From CAZSBB01 sp964605235 (lineage in GTDB: Bacteria > Planctomycetota > Phycisphaerae > Phycisphaerales > Phycisphaeraceae), in the NCBI GenBank assembly GCA_964605235.1, contig CAZSBB010000036.1, forward strand, positions 1 through 64,000: DNA of 64,000 bases. The letters are read 5' to 3'. Every line of letters begins with the position of its first letter. Within the stretch, counting starts at the first letter, position 1. The notes beneath the pieces were generated by a model that was given only the letters and a program-made list of their open reading frames with translations, made no database searches and had not been told where the DNA came from. The position numbers and the translations under genes are program-made. Positions 6,252-18,600 of this stretch are shown piece by piece.

Positions 6252-8690
6252 TCACGCGATGAAAGACATTTCCTGCGCTGGTTGATATCCCAGCAACTTC
6301 CGGTCATACGCTTGTAGATCACAGCAGATAAACCAGTCGGCGTCGGCGATGTCCACCTGTCGATCGGGGCGATGGCTGAACTGCACCGGGCACAGATGGG
6401 CGATGCTCGGGTCGGCTTTGCGGTGCGGGCTGGACTGGGGCCGATGGATGCTCACGGCATGCGGGCGCGCCGCCTTGACCCATTGCCGGATCAGCTCGGG
6501 CGTGAAGCGTTCGGCCTGTTCGATCTGCTGCCGCAGCCGGTCGAACTCCGCGGGGACATAGGGCATCAGAACGCTGACCATGTCGCCGGTGATCAACTGA
6601 TAGGCGTTGGCGAGCGCCGCGAAATCACCACCTTCCAAAGCTGCCCGTAGCTTGCGCTGCGTTTCCCTTCCCTGGCCGGCGGGATCGGTGATGGCGTAGA
6701 GCCGGCGGAAGTACGCTTGCAGGCGCTGCGGGTCGCAGAGGATTTCCGTTTCCTCGAGTTCCTGTTCCAGCGCCCACTGGGTCAGCATTTGCCGGGCGAT
6801 GTCGGCCGCCTGGCCATAGCTGGCGCCGGGATACAGTTGTTTGGGGTTTCCCTCGGGCACAAACACCCGCACCTGTCCCACTGCGGCCCGTCGGCCGTGC
6901 CGATTGCAGCGCCCGGCTGCTTGCGCGATGGATTCCAACGGCGCCAGAGCCCGGTACACCACGGGAAAATCCAGGTCCACCCCGGCCTCCACGCATTGCG
7001 TGGCGACCAGTCGCACGGGCAAACCTTCCCGCACCCGGCTGACCACCTCGGCGATGATGCGGCTGCGATGGGCGGGACACAGCGAGGTGGAAAGGTGATA
7101 CAGATGCTCCTGGCCGCGCTGTTGCAGGGCTTGCAGCAGTGCCTGCGCATGACGCTTGAGATTGACAATGGTGAGGAACTGCGGCTGCGCCAGGCCCGCC
7201 AGTTCATCCGCCAACTCGTCCCATGAGATAGGCTGCTCGTGACGCCAGCGGACGCGCACGCGCTGTGCTGCGGGCTGGTAGAGCTGGGGCAGATTGCGCA
7301 CGATGGGCCGGGGCGCCCAGCCGGACGGCGCCAACCTGGCAACTTGCTGGCTCAGCGTCTCAAAAGCTGGCTGAGTCGCGGTGGCAAAGACGATCGTGGA
7401 GTCGTAGCGGGCCGCCAGGTGGGACAGCGTGGCCAGCGTGACCACCGCCAGGTCCGTGGGCAGGGTTTGCACTTCATCAAACAGGATGACGCTCTGCGCC
7501 AGCCGATGCAGCTTCCGACAAGGGCGCGGCCGACTGGCGTGCAGGGACTCCAGGCATTGCACATGCGTGGTCAGCACCAACGGCGCATCCCAGTTCTGAC
7601 TGAGCAGACGCCGCCGCAATGCAACATCGTCCGCATCCGGCCAATCCACCGGCTCCGCATCTGCGGTTCGCTCCTGCTCACCGTTGGGGGTGTCGGCCTG
7701 GCTGTGATCCTCCAGCACATACTCAGTGGGAAAGCCGGCGGCAGAATCGAACACTTCCCGATACACCTGCGCGGTCTGGTCAATGATGTTGAGGAACGGC
7801 ATGACCGTAACGACCCGCCGCAGCCCATGACGCTGAGCGTGCGCCACAGCGAACGCCAGCAGCGCCAGCGTCTTGCCGCTGCCGGTGGGCGCGGTGAGCG
7901 TGAACAATCCGGTGGGTTGCTCGGCAGCGGAGAGACAGTCCTGCAAAAGCTGATCGCGCGCAGCTTGAATCCCAGCCGCGCCGGGCGCGGTGGTGCGCCG
8001 ATGCTCGATGTGCGACATCACTGCGGACAACGACCGGGCTGCGTCAAGCGTCGGACCATCCAGGCGCGGCCGGCGGGGTGAAGCCGCATCGCCGCTGAAA
8101 TGGGCTTCGGTTTCGAGAAAGTCAGCATCCACCAACGCCGAGAACAGCATCCGCACTTCGAGCATCAGAGCGGCACGATGCTGTCGCGTCCAGGTCACCG
8201 CTTCGGTGAGCCGCGCGGGCAGTGTGATGCCGTCGGCCACCATGCGCGCGCGCAGCTGCAACAGGTCGCCGCTGGTGAACTGGCGCTGCGTATCATTGGC
8301 CATCTGCTGGGCCAACTCATTCGCCCAGACCTGCCATCCATCGGCTGGCCAGTGTTGCAGGCCGCGGTGATGTCCTTCAATCGCCAGGGCAACCGGGATG
8401 GCGGCATCACGAAACCGACACAGCGCTTCAAGCACCCCCGCGCTCCAGTGATCGCGTCCGGCTTCGTGGGGATCGCGCAGCCGACGCTGAAATTGCTCGG
8501 CATACTTGCCCAGGTCGTGCAGCAATCCGGCAATCCGCGCCAACTCGGCGCAGCCCAGCGCCCCGGCATAGCCCCTCACCCGCTGAGCCACCGCCTGCAG
8601 GTGATCACGCAGCAGTTCGAACTGCCCGCCAGTGTTGGCGCTATGGCCCCACCACCGTGAATCCTGGTCACCCCGTGAAGGAGAAGACAT
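6252..8690 (-). CDS. cas3: CRISPR-associated helicase/nuclease Cas3 with N-terminal HD domain
   Basis: An 812-residue Cas3, recruited by Cascade to unwind and degrade target DNA. The HD nuclease domain occupies about residues 1-230 (GHSANTGG, LLHDLGKYAEQF, RDHWSAG). The SF2 helicase follows: Walker A LTAPTGSGKTLALL near 270, a DEVQ box in ILFDEVQTLPTDL, motif III VFATATQPAF, and motif VI IAQAAGRCNRHG near 590. It is the first gene of the operon. ATG at 8690 is the only sensible start. The upstream 180 bp must hold the operon promoter, but I could not pin a -35/-10 pair. Confidence 0.97.
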   Translation of the reverse strand: MSSPSRGDQDSRWWGHSANTGGQFELLRDHLQAVAQRVRGYAGALGCAELARIAGLLHDLGKYAEQFQRRLRDPHEAGRDHWSAGVLEALCRFRDAAIPVALAIEGHHRGLQHWPADGWQVWANELAQQMANDTQRQFTSGDLLQLRARMVADGITLPARLTEAVTWTRQHRAALMLEVRMLFSALVDADFLETEAHFSGDAASPRRPRLDGPTLDAARSLSAVMSHIEHRRTTAPGAAGIQAARDQLLQDCLSAAEQPTGLFTLTAPTGSGKTLALLAFAVAHAQRHGLRRVVTVMPFLNIIDQTAQVYREVFDSAAGFPTEYVLEDHSQADTPNGEQERTADAEPVDWPDADDVALRRRLLSQNWDAPLVLTTHVQCLESLHASRPRPCRKLHRLAQSVILFDEVQTLPTDLAVVTLATLSHLAARYDSTIVFATATQPAFETLSQQVARLAPSGWAPRPIVRNLPQLYQPAAQRVRVRWRHEQPISWDELADELAGLAQPQFLTIVNLKRHAQALLQALQQRGQEHLYHLSTSLCPAHRSRIIAEVVSRVREGLPVRLVATQCVEAGVDLDFPVVYRALAPLESIAQAAGRCNRHGRRAAVGQVRVFVPEGNPKQLYPGASYGQAADIARQMLTQWALEQELEETEILCDPQRLQAYFRRLYAITDPAGQGRETQRKLRAALEGGDFAALANAYQLITGDMVSVLMPYVPAEFDRLRQQIEQAERFTPELIRQWVKAARPHAVSIHRPQSSPHRKADPSIAHLCPVQFSHRPDRQVDIADADWFICCDLQAYDRKLLGYQPAQEMSFIA

Positions 8691-8870
8691 GCTCGATCAC
8701 CCCAGCAGATGGTCTTTGGTCATAAACCTAATACCGTCAAACCTCAAGTACCTGTGTATGGCTGACAGTACGAATGTATTTATCGCCAACCATCAATTGT
8801 TTGTCAATCCCTTTACTGACAACAGTGTGTCACTGGACCACACAAAAATCCGCGGCGACAGGATGATGCG
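8691..8870. promoter_or_regulatory. Divergent intergenic region upstream of the cas operon
   Basis: 180 bp of noticeably AT-richer sequence between the cas3 start and the divergent ThiF fragment. It should contain the cas operon promoter. An imperfect inverted repeat (TTGTTTGTCA near 8798 and CTGACAACA near 8817) is visible but short. Confidence 0.4.
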
Positions 8871-9158
8871 ATGGCCGCCAGCCGCGCCACGGTGGTGGGC
8901 GTGGGCGCCATCGGCCGACAGGCCGCTCTGCAATTGGCTGCGCTCGGCATGCCGCACCTGCAGTTGATCGCCCCGGACACCGTCGAACCCGTCAACCTGG
9001 CTGCCCAGGGCTACCGCGAAGCCGACCTGGGACAAGCCAAGGTGAATGCCACCGCCCAGCTCTGCCGCGAGTTCAACAGTCGGCTGACCATCGAGACGCA
9101 TCAGGAGCGCTTCCGACGCTCCACGTCCGACCAGACAGCCAGGGAGAGCAGCCTGTGA
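8871..9158 (+). pseudogene. Truncated ThiF/E1-like adenylyltransferase fragment
   Basis: The 95 residues begin with an E1/ThiF Rossmann nucleotide-binding motif, TVVGVGAIGRQAALQLAALG, followed by LIAPDTVEPVNLAAQGYRE and DLGQAKVNATA, which matches the start of ThiF/MoeB-type adenylating enzymes. Family members need about 220 or more residues, including catalytic Asp, Arg and zinc-binding Cys regions. Here similarity ends near ERFRRS and a short unrelated tail runs to a stop. No continuation is visible downstream. It is probably a 3'-truncated remnant. Its role next to the CRISPR locus is unknown. Confidence 0.65.
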
Positions 9159-9622
9159 ACCACCGGATGGCTAGGCCGGTTCGTCTCAGATCGTGTGACG
9201 GGGAGGCTTGAGAAATGCAGCTCATTGTCGATAACAGATCGGCCAATGTGGCCGGTTCCATACCTCATGGGTAAGCCCATCGACTCCAATTCATTACGAT
9301 GCCACGTCCAGCAATGCTGCCTCCATGTCTGCGTTCACCGGATCATCAACCTTCTGGCACGTGACGGCTACTGTTGTTCCTCACCCGTTTTGAACCATGC
9401 AGATTAGGTTGACTGATATTGGACTTATTAGTACATTGTTCGGTGACGTCTTGATGTTTACGGGGTTAGGCGTTCGCGTTTCTCGCGGGGGAAATCCGCT
9501 GAAATCAAAGGCTTCCACTTCCGTGGTCAACGATTTTGTAATCGCTGGGCGGTGTGGTGGGGCTGCGCGCTTGACTCGATAGCTCATTGAACTTCCGTTC
9601 CTCTTTCGAAAGCGAGGGTGCG
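9159..9622. other. Gene-free stretch before the giant surface protein gene
   Basis: About 460 bp with no convincing coding sequence. Short ORFs exist on both strands but lack family similarity or good ribosome-binding sites. It may hold the promoter of the giant gene and the debris left by truncation of the ThiF-like gene. I see no tRNA, clear palindrome or insertion-sequence end. Confidence 0.5.
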
Positions 9623-12600
9623 ATGTCGATCAGTGCGCGCATGTGGGGTTGGCTGTCGAGTCAGTATCGCCGGATCGTTCGTCGCCATTCGCTGCGTTTG
9701 CCGTCTTCCTGGCAGCGCTTGCGCCGCACCATTCAGCAAGCCAACCGGCGTGTGCGGCGGACGGTGCGGGCTTACGTGCGGCGGCGTCCGGAGTTTGCTT
9801 TCATGCTGGAGCCGCTTGAGCCGCGCGTGCTGCTCAGCGGCTATGCGGTGGAGGCGATCATCCGCGATTTCAGTTGGCAGCACGCGGATTTTCAGAACCC
9901 GAGCTACGCATCTCCGGATCCCGACCAGCCGGTGACCGGGCTGGTGGGGGCAACGCTCGGTGGCGACGGCACCCCTGTCTTTGCCAGCACACCGGGGCAG
10001 TACGTGACCAATGCCCAGACTTTCGCGGATTGGTATCACGACACCACCGGCGTCAACCTGGCTCTGTCACGTCCGCTGGTGCTCGAAGAAGTGGCGGTGG
10101 GTGAGTATCAGTTCCAGGATACAACCTACTTTCCCATTGACGACGCGGGATATGGTGATGAGGGATACAGTCACAATTACCACTTCACGCTGGCGGTGCA
10201 GAACTCCTTTGTCTACCAAACGGGGGATTCCGTGGTCGCCCGGGCGGATGACGACCTCTGGCTCTTCATCAATGGGCAACTGGCGATTGATCTGGGGGGC
10301 ATCCATGCCGGCGTCACCGGATCGGTGGACCTTGACACGCTGGGATTGACGCCCGGCCAGACGTACAGTTTCGATCTCTTCTATGCCGAGCGGGATAGCG
10401 AAGCATCCGTCCTGGAGTTGACGACGACCTTTGAATTGCTGACTCAGTTGCCCCCGGCGTCCGTTGGTGATCGGGTTTGGTATGACGCCAATGCTGACGG
10501 GGTGCAGGGTGCTGGCGAAGCCGGGGCGGACATCATCACGGTTGAATTGCTCAATAGCACTGGCCAACTGGTTGACCAAACCACCACCGCCAACGGCGGC
10601 TACTATCTGTTTGATAGTGTGAACCCCGGCGATTACCAGGTCCGGTTCACTGCGCCGTCAGGCTATGCCTTCACCAGTCAGGCGGCCGGCAGCGATCCTG
10701 CCGCCGACAGCGATGTCAATGGCGCGGGCCTGACCGACCTGTTCAGCGTCACGTCGGGTCAGTTGGTGCAGAACCTCGATGCCGGGCTCATCCCGGGCAA
10801 CGGCGCGCTGGTCTTCACCAGTCCGTCGGCGTTCAGTGTGGATGAGAACGTCAGTGACGTCGGGTCCGCCGGTGCTACGGTTCGCAATGAACACGCGCCG
10901 GTGATCACCAGTTCCGCCATGTTTGAGGTTCCGGAGAATCAGACCGAAGTCGCAACCATCACCGCCACCGATGGCGACCTCGGGGCTCCGCTCATCTTCA
11001 CCATCACCGGCGGGGAAGACGCAGCCCTCTTCAGCCTCGACGCGCTGACCGGTGCGCTGAGCTTCCTCACGCCGCCCGATTTTGAGCAGCCCATCGATCT
11101 TGATACCGACAACGTGTATCACTTGCAGGTGACGGTGGACGATGGCGTTCACCTGGTGGTGCAGAACCTCGGCGTGACGGTCACTGATCTCAACGATTCG
11201 GCCTCCGTCGGCGTTCGCTTCTCCGACTTTGAACTCCAATCCTATGACCCCATCCAGGATTCGATCCACGGCAGCGTCACGGTTGAGGACGACGGCTCAA
11301 CCCTGCATATGGTGGGCAATAAATGGAAGAGCATTGCCTACAACTACAACATCACCGCCAATACCATCCTTGAATTCGACTTCTACACGCCCATCGAGGG
11401 CGAACTGCACGCGATCGGCATGGATGTGCAGAATCAACTCCACGACCCTGATCGCTGCTTCATGTTGTCCGGCCCGGATGGTTGGGGCATCCAGGCGTAC
11501 CGCAGCTACGATCCGGTTGACGAATGGACCCACTATGTGATCGAGGTCGGCCAGTACTTCACCGGGCCCTCCAGCTATCTGGCGTTCATCAATGATCACG
11601 ATGTACAGGACCCGACGGCCACCAGCTACTTCCGCAATGTCACCATCCATGAGAGTGGCGACGAATTGGGAGCTGCCGTCAACCTGACCCAGTATGCCCA
11701 GAATGTGGAGGAGAATGTCGGCGCCGTCACCATCACCGCGGCGCTGAGCGAAGCGGTGGCGAATCTGGTGACTGTGCCCTTCACCGTGACAGGAACCGCC
11801 GGCGCTCCCGATGATCACAACCTGGTCAGTGGCGTCATCGAAATCCCCGCTGGCCACTTGACGGGAAGCGTCACGTTCAATGTGGTTGATGATTCGGTGG
11901 ATGAGTTGCCTGAAACCATTGTCGTGACCCTGGGTCAGCCGACCAATGCGATCCTCGGCGCCATCATCGAACAGACGGTCAACGTGTATGACAATGATGT
12001 TCCAGTCGGCGTGCCCGCCCTGGACTTCAACGACTACACCATCACACCCTATGGCGTCGGCCAGGATGCAACCGGCCCGGTCACCATCGAAGATGGCGGC
12101 GCCACGCTGCATCTGGTGGGCAATCGCTGGAAGAAGATCGAACTGCCCACCACCATCGACGCGAACACCGTGCTCTCCTTCGAGTTCTACAGCAACAACA
12201 AGGGCGAGATTCACGGAATTGGCTTCGACACTGACAACAATCTGGACAATGGCGAGGCATTCTTTCAGGTCTTCGGCAATCAGGGCTGGGGGTTCACCAA
12301 CTATCGCAACTATCAACTGGGGAGCGGCTGGGTCCAGTACGACATTCCGGTAGGCGCCTTCATCAGCGGCAGCTTCAACTACCTGTTCTTCGCCAACGAC
12401 CACGACGATCTCAGTCCGCCAACCGGCGAAGGCTACTATCGGAATGTCCGCATCCACGGCTCCGAGCCGATCATCACCAGTGGCAACAGCATCGCTCTGG
12501 CCGAGGGGCAGACCGAGGTAACGACGGTAACGGTCATCAATGGCTCCGGTCAGCCGGCCTTCAGCATCAATGGCGGCGCCGACGCTGCCGCATTCACGAT

Positions 12601-15600
12601 CGACGCCAGCACGGGCGAACTGGCGTTCATCGCCACGCCGGACTTTGAAACGCCTGCGGACGCCGGCGCGGACAACGCCTACCAGGTGCAGGTGAAGGTC
12701 GTCGACGGTGGGTACGAAGTGACCCAGGATATTGTCGTGACCGTGACCGATGTGAATGAGCACGCCCCCACCATCACCAGCAGCAGTGCCATCAACAGTC
12801 CGGAGAACGAGCTGGCGGTTGCCACCATCACGGCCGCGGACGCCGACGCCGCGGCGCAACTGGTCTTCAGCATCACCGGGGGCGCCGACGCAGCCCTATT
12901 CAGCATCAACGCGGTCACTGGTGAACTGGTCCTTACCACCAGGCCGAATTATGAAGCGCCGGGCGACGCGGACGGCAACAACACCTACCTGGTGCAGGTA
13001 AGCGTCGATGATGGTCTGCATGTGGCTGCCCAGGATGTGACGGTGACCGTTATTGATGTCGATCCCGAGCCATTGCCTGCGGGGTTGACGTACAGCATCG
13101 TCGGCGGGGTGGATGCAGCGCTGTTCCAGATTGATTCCCAGACCGGCGCACTGAGCTTCCTGAGCGCGCCGGACTATGAGAACCCGCAGGATGCCAACCA
13201 GGACAATGTGTACGACGTGCAGCTTCAGGTGAGCGACGGGCAACTGATCGCCACGCAGAATGTGAGCGTCACCGTCAATCCGGTGAACGACAATACGCCG
13301 ACCTTCACCAGCTCGGCTGCATTCGCGCTGGACGAGAACCTGACGACCGTGGGCACGGTGACCGCCAGCGACGCCGACCTGCCGATTCAGGGCTTGACCT
13401 TCAGCATCGTCGGCGGCGCTGACTCAGTATTGTTCCAGATCGATCCCAGCACTGGTGCCCTGAGCTTCCTGAGTACCCCGGATTATGAGAATCCGCAGGA
13501 TGCAGACCTGGACCAGATATACGACCTGCTACTCCAGGTCAGCGATGGGGAACTGAGCGCGACCCAAGAAGTAACAGTGACGGTCAACCCGGTTAACGAC
13601 AACACCCCGGCCATCACCAGCCCGGCGACGTTCACGCTAGACGAGAATCTGACGGCAGTGGGCACGGTGATCGCCAGCGATGCGGACCTGCCGGTTCAAG
13701 GGCTGACGTTCAGCATCCTCGGTGGTGCCGACGCGGCGTTGTTCCAGATTGATTCGACGACTGGCGCTCTGAGCTTCATAAGCGCCCCGGATTATGAGGA
13801 TCCTCAGGACACCGACCAAGACCGGATGTACGACCTGCAACTCCAGGTGAGTGATGGCGAATTCAGCGCCACACAGAACCTGAGTGTGACGGTGAATCCG
13901 GTGAATGACAATACCCCAGCCTTCACCAGTTCCGCTACGTTCACACTGGACGAGAATCTGACGGCAGTGGGCACCGTGACTGCCAGCGATGCAGACCTGC
14001 CAGCCCAGGGACTGGTCTTCAGCATCCTCGGGGGCGCCGACGCGGCGCTGTTCCAGATCGATCCCAACACCGGAGCGCTGAGCTTCGTAAATGCTCCAGA
14101 TTACGAGAACCCGCAGGACGTCAACTTGGACCAGGTGTACGACCTGCAATTGCAGGTGAGTGATGGGGAATTAAGCGCCACGCAGGACGTGAGCGTTACT
14201 GTCAACCCGGTGAACGACAACACTCCGGCCTTCACCAGTTCAGCCGCGTTCACATTGGATGAGAACCTTGCGGCAGTAGGCACGGTGACTGCCAGCGACG
14301 CCGACCTGCCAACTCAGGATTTAACCTTCAGCATCGTGGGCGGTGCCGACGCGGCATTGTTCCAAATCGATCCCAACACCGGGGCCCTGAGCTTCCTGAG
14401 CGCGCCGGACTACGAGAACCCGCAGGACGCCGACCAGGATCACATATATGACCTGCAACTCCAGGTGAGCGACGGACAACTGAGCGCCACGCAAGACGTG
14501 ACGGTGACAGTGAATCCGGTGAATGACAATACGCCAGCCTTCACCAGTCCCGCCGCCTTCGTTATCGATGAGAATCTCAGCGCGGTGGGAACGGTGACCG
14601 CCAGTGACGCCGATTTGCCAGTCCAGGGGTTGACGTTCAGCATTCTCGGTGGAGTCGATGCGGCACTGTTCCAGATCGACGCCAACACTGGGGCATTGAG
14701 CTTCGTGAGTGCCCTGGACTACGAAAACCCGCAGGATGCGGATCAGGACCAGGTGTACGACCTGCAGATCCAAGTCAGCGATGGGCAGCTGAGCGCCACG
14801 CAGAACGTGAGTGTCACCGTCAACCCGGTGAATGACAACACGCCAGCCGTCACCAGTTCGGCCACTTTCACGCTGAACGAAAACCTCACGGCGGTGGGCA
14901 CGGTGACCGCCAGCGACGCCGACCTGCCGACTCAGGGCCTGACCTTCAGCATTCTCGGCGGCGCTGATGCAGCCCTGTTCCAGATTGACCCCAACACCGG
15001 CGCGCTGAGTTTCCTGAACGCCCCGGACTACGAAAACCCGCAGGACGCCGACTTGGACCAGGTGTACGACTTGCAGATTCTGGTCAGCGATGGGGAACTG
15101 AGCGCCACACAGAATGTCAGCGTTACGGTGCGCCAGGTGAATGACAACCCGCCAACCATCACCAGTCCGGCTGCCTTCGACATCGATGAGAACCTCACCG
15201 CAGTGGGCACGGTGACCGCCAGCGACGTGGAGCAGCCAGTTCAGTGGTTAAGGTACAGCATCGTCGGCGGCGCTGACGCCGCATTGTTCTGGATCAATGT
15301 CTATACCGGCGCTTTGCGCTTCGTGAACGCTCCAGATTTCGAGAACCCGCAGGATGCCGACTTGAACCAGGTGTATGACCTGCAGATTGAAGTCGACGAT
15401 GGTGACCTGAGCACCACACAGGTTGTGAGTGTCACCGTCAACCCGGTGAATGACAACACTCCGGCCTTCACCAGTACCGCCGCCTTCGCCATCGACGAGA
15501 ACCTCACAGCGGTGGGCACGGTCACCGCCAGCGATGCAGACCTGCCGGCCCAGGGTTTGACCTTCACCATCCTCGGCGGCGCCGACGCAGCATTGTTCCA

Positions 15601-18600
15601 GATCGACCCCAACACCGGCGCCCTGAGCTTCCTGAGCGCGCCGGATTATGAAAATCCGCAAGACGGCGGTGCCGACCGGGTATACGAACTGCAACTCCAG
15701 GTGAGTGACGGTGAGTTGAGCGCAACCCAAGACGTGACGGTGACGGTCAGCCCGGAAAACGACAACACCCCAGCCTTCACCAGTTCGGCTACCTTTGCCA
15801 TCGACGAAAACCTCACGGCGGTGGGGACCATCACCGCCAGCGACGTGGATTTGCCGGCCCAGGAACTGACCTTCAGCATCGTCGGTGGTGCCGACGCTGC
15901 ATTGTTCCAGATCGATCCCAACACCGGCGCCTTGAGCTTCATCAATGCTCCGGATTACGAAGCTCCCGGTGATGCCGACCAAGACCAGTTGTACGACCTG
16001 CAACTCCAGGTGAGCGACGAGCAACTCAGCGCCACGCAGGATGTGAGCGTCACCGTCAATGATGTCAATGAGTTGCCCTACTTCACCAGCGCCCCGGTAT
16101 TGGATCTGCAGCCCGATCATCCCTACAGCTACAGCGCCCAGGCGCTTGATCCCGATGACGATGTGTTGACCTACGCCTTGCTGACCGCGCCCGCCGGCAT
16201 GACCATCGACAGCGCCACCGGTCTGTTGACCTGGACGCCCGGCGCCGCTGACGAAGGCAACCACAACGTGGTCATCGAAGCCTCCGATGGACGCGGCGGG
16301 GCCGTCCAGCAGGTTTTCAGCCTCATGGTGGAGACCGTGCCCAATCGTCCACCGGTGATCACCAGCGATCCGTTGCGGAATGTGTATCAGGGCGAGTCTT
16401 ACAGTTATGACATCCAGGCAGAGGATGTCGATGATGATCAGCTCACCTACAGCCTGTTGGCGGGCCCCGATGGTATGGCCATTGATGCCCAGACCGGAGT
16501 CATTACCTGGACGGACATTCCCGCCGAATTGATCGACCAACTGGTGGATGTGAGTCTCATGGTGGCTGACGGACGCGGTGGGGTGGCCCAGCAAGTGTAT
16601 CAGGTGCGCGTGGTGGAGGACCTTACCAACCATGCTCCGGTCATTGTATCCACGCCGATGGTGCGATTGTATTCGCCATTTACGGTGAATAACGACATTC
16701 GCACGCTGGCGGTGCCCATGACATTCCGGGATTTTGACTCCTCACATCCAGACTTTGAAAGTTATTTATACGCGACGAGCGGCCTGGTTAATGCCGAGCT
16801 AGGTACGGATCGCACGCCGGTGCTCAATACCAGTAACCCCTATTACCCCCGCGCCATTACGTCGCCCGAATCTTTCTATCAGTGGTATCACGATGTGCCT
16901 GGCGTCAACCTGACCGCTATTTTGCCCCTGGTTCTAACCGAAACTGCGGTCGGCTCCGGACTGTTCCAATATGGCAGCTCCGCCTTCTTCCCCCTCAACG
17001 GCATGCTCCTGCAGGAGGGCTATCCTGGCAATAATTTCTGGTTTACCGCGGAACTGCATACCACCTTTACCTACCAGGGTGGTGAGGTTTTCAACTTCAC
17101 CGGCGACGACGACGTGTGGGTGTTCATAGACAACCAACTGGTCGTGGACTTGGGTGGCGTCCATGGCGCTATGTCCGGCTCAGTCAATTTAGCCACCCTG
17201 AGTCTGACTCTGGGTGAAAGCTATCACTTCGACCTGTTCTTTGCCGAGCGACATACGGTCGAGTCCAACTTCTTCATGACCACGACGTTGCAGTTGGCGG
17301 AGTATGACCCTTACGCCTACGACACCAATGCGCTGGACGGCGATGGCGATGTGCTGGAGTACACCTTGCTCCAGGCGCCCGATGGCGCAACTATTAACCC
17401 CGCCACCGGTGTGGTGGATTGGCAGCCGAATGAGCTTGGAGACTACGATTTCACCGTCCAGGTCAGCGATGGCCGGGGTGGCTATGACACTCAGACGTGG
17501 ACGCTGTCGGTTATTTCCATGACCGCAGACAACCAGGATCCGATTTTCACCACCACACCCCTCACCCTCGAGGCGCAGGTAGGACGGCAGTGGACCTACG
17601 ATGCCGACGCGCTCGATCCCGATGGCGATCGTGTAATGTTCGGCATCACTCAGCCGGCTGGCGAGTCGGCGCTGATCGACAGCCTTACCGGCAAGTTGCG
17701 CTGGACGCCCAGCGCGCCGGGCCAGTACAGCTTTACGGTGCGCGCGGTGGACGATGCGACTGGTCAGGCAGTGCAAACTTTTGTGATCAACGTGACCGAT
17801 GCGCCTGTGGAAAACACAGCGCCCGTCATCCATAGCACGCCGGTGACCGATGCTGCCGTTGCGCAACAATGGGAATATCAGCTTGACGTCACCGACGCCC
17901 AGGCGGACGACCTGACGCTTTCCTTGGCGCTTGCGCCCGCAGGCATGATGCTCGACGCCGCCACTGGCCGGCTTCTCTGGACCCCGCGCGCTGATCAGCA
18001 TGGCGCTCATACTGTTATCGTGGCTGCTACTGACACTCAGGGAGCGGTCACAACCCAAGCCTTTGATTTGGTGGTGACGCCGCCGAACCGCGCGCCGACC
18101 TTCCTGACCGAAGCGCTGGCGATCGGCTACGTCGGCCGAGCGTACCAGGCGCAGGTGGAAGCCATCGATCCCGAAGACAGCACGTTGACCTACAGCCTGC
18201 TGGCGGGGCCGGCGGGTATGACGCTCGATGCCCAGACTGGCGAGCTGACCTGGACGCCCCAGCTGGCCGACCTGGGCCAGTCGGCGGTGGTGGTTGGCGT
18301 CACCGATGCCTTGGGCGCTGCCGCTGCGCGCACGTTCGTCTTGACCGTCGAACAATTGGCGGTCAACAGCGCCCCGCAGATTTCTTCCCAGCCGCAGGGC
18401 CCCGCCTTGACGGATGTGGCGTACCAGTATGCCGTGGTGGCGGACGATCCCGATGGCGATGTGCTGTCCTATGCGTTGACCAGCGCCCCGGCAGGCATGA
18501 CCATCGATGCGCAAACCGGCCTGCTGACCTGGACGCCCGGCGCGGCGTTGGCGGGTTCGAGCGTGGAAGTTGTCGTGCGCGTCAGCGATGGGCGCGGCGC

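Noticed and set aside
9381..9587. Short ORFs on both strands before the giant gene (one with a PPRETRTPNPV-like stretch)
   Set aside because: Such peptides are common spurious translations in intergenic DNA; no ribosome-binding site, no tRNA fold found here.
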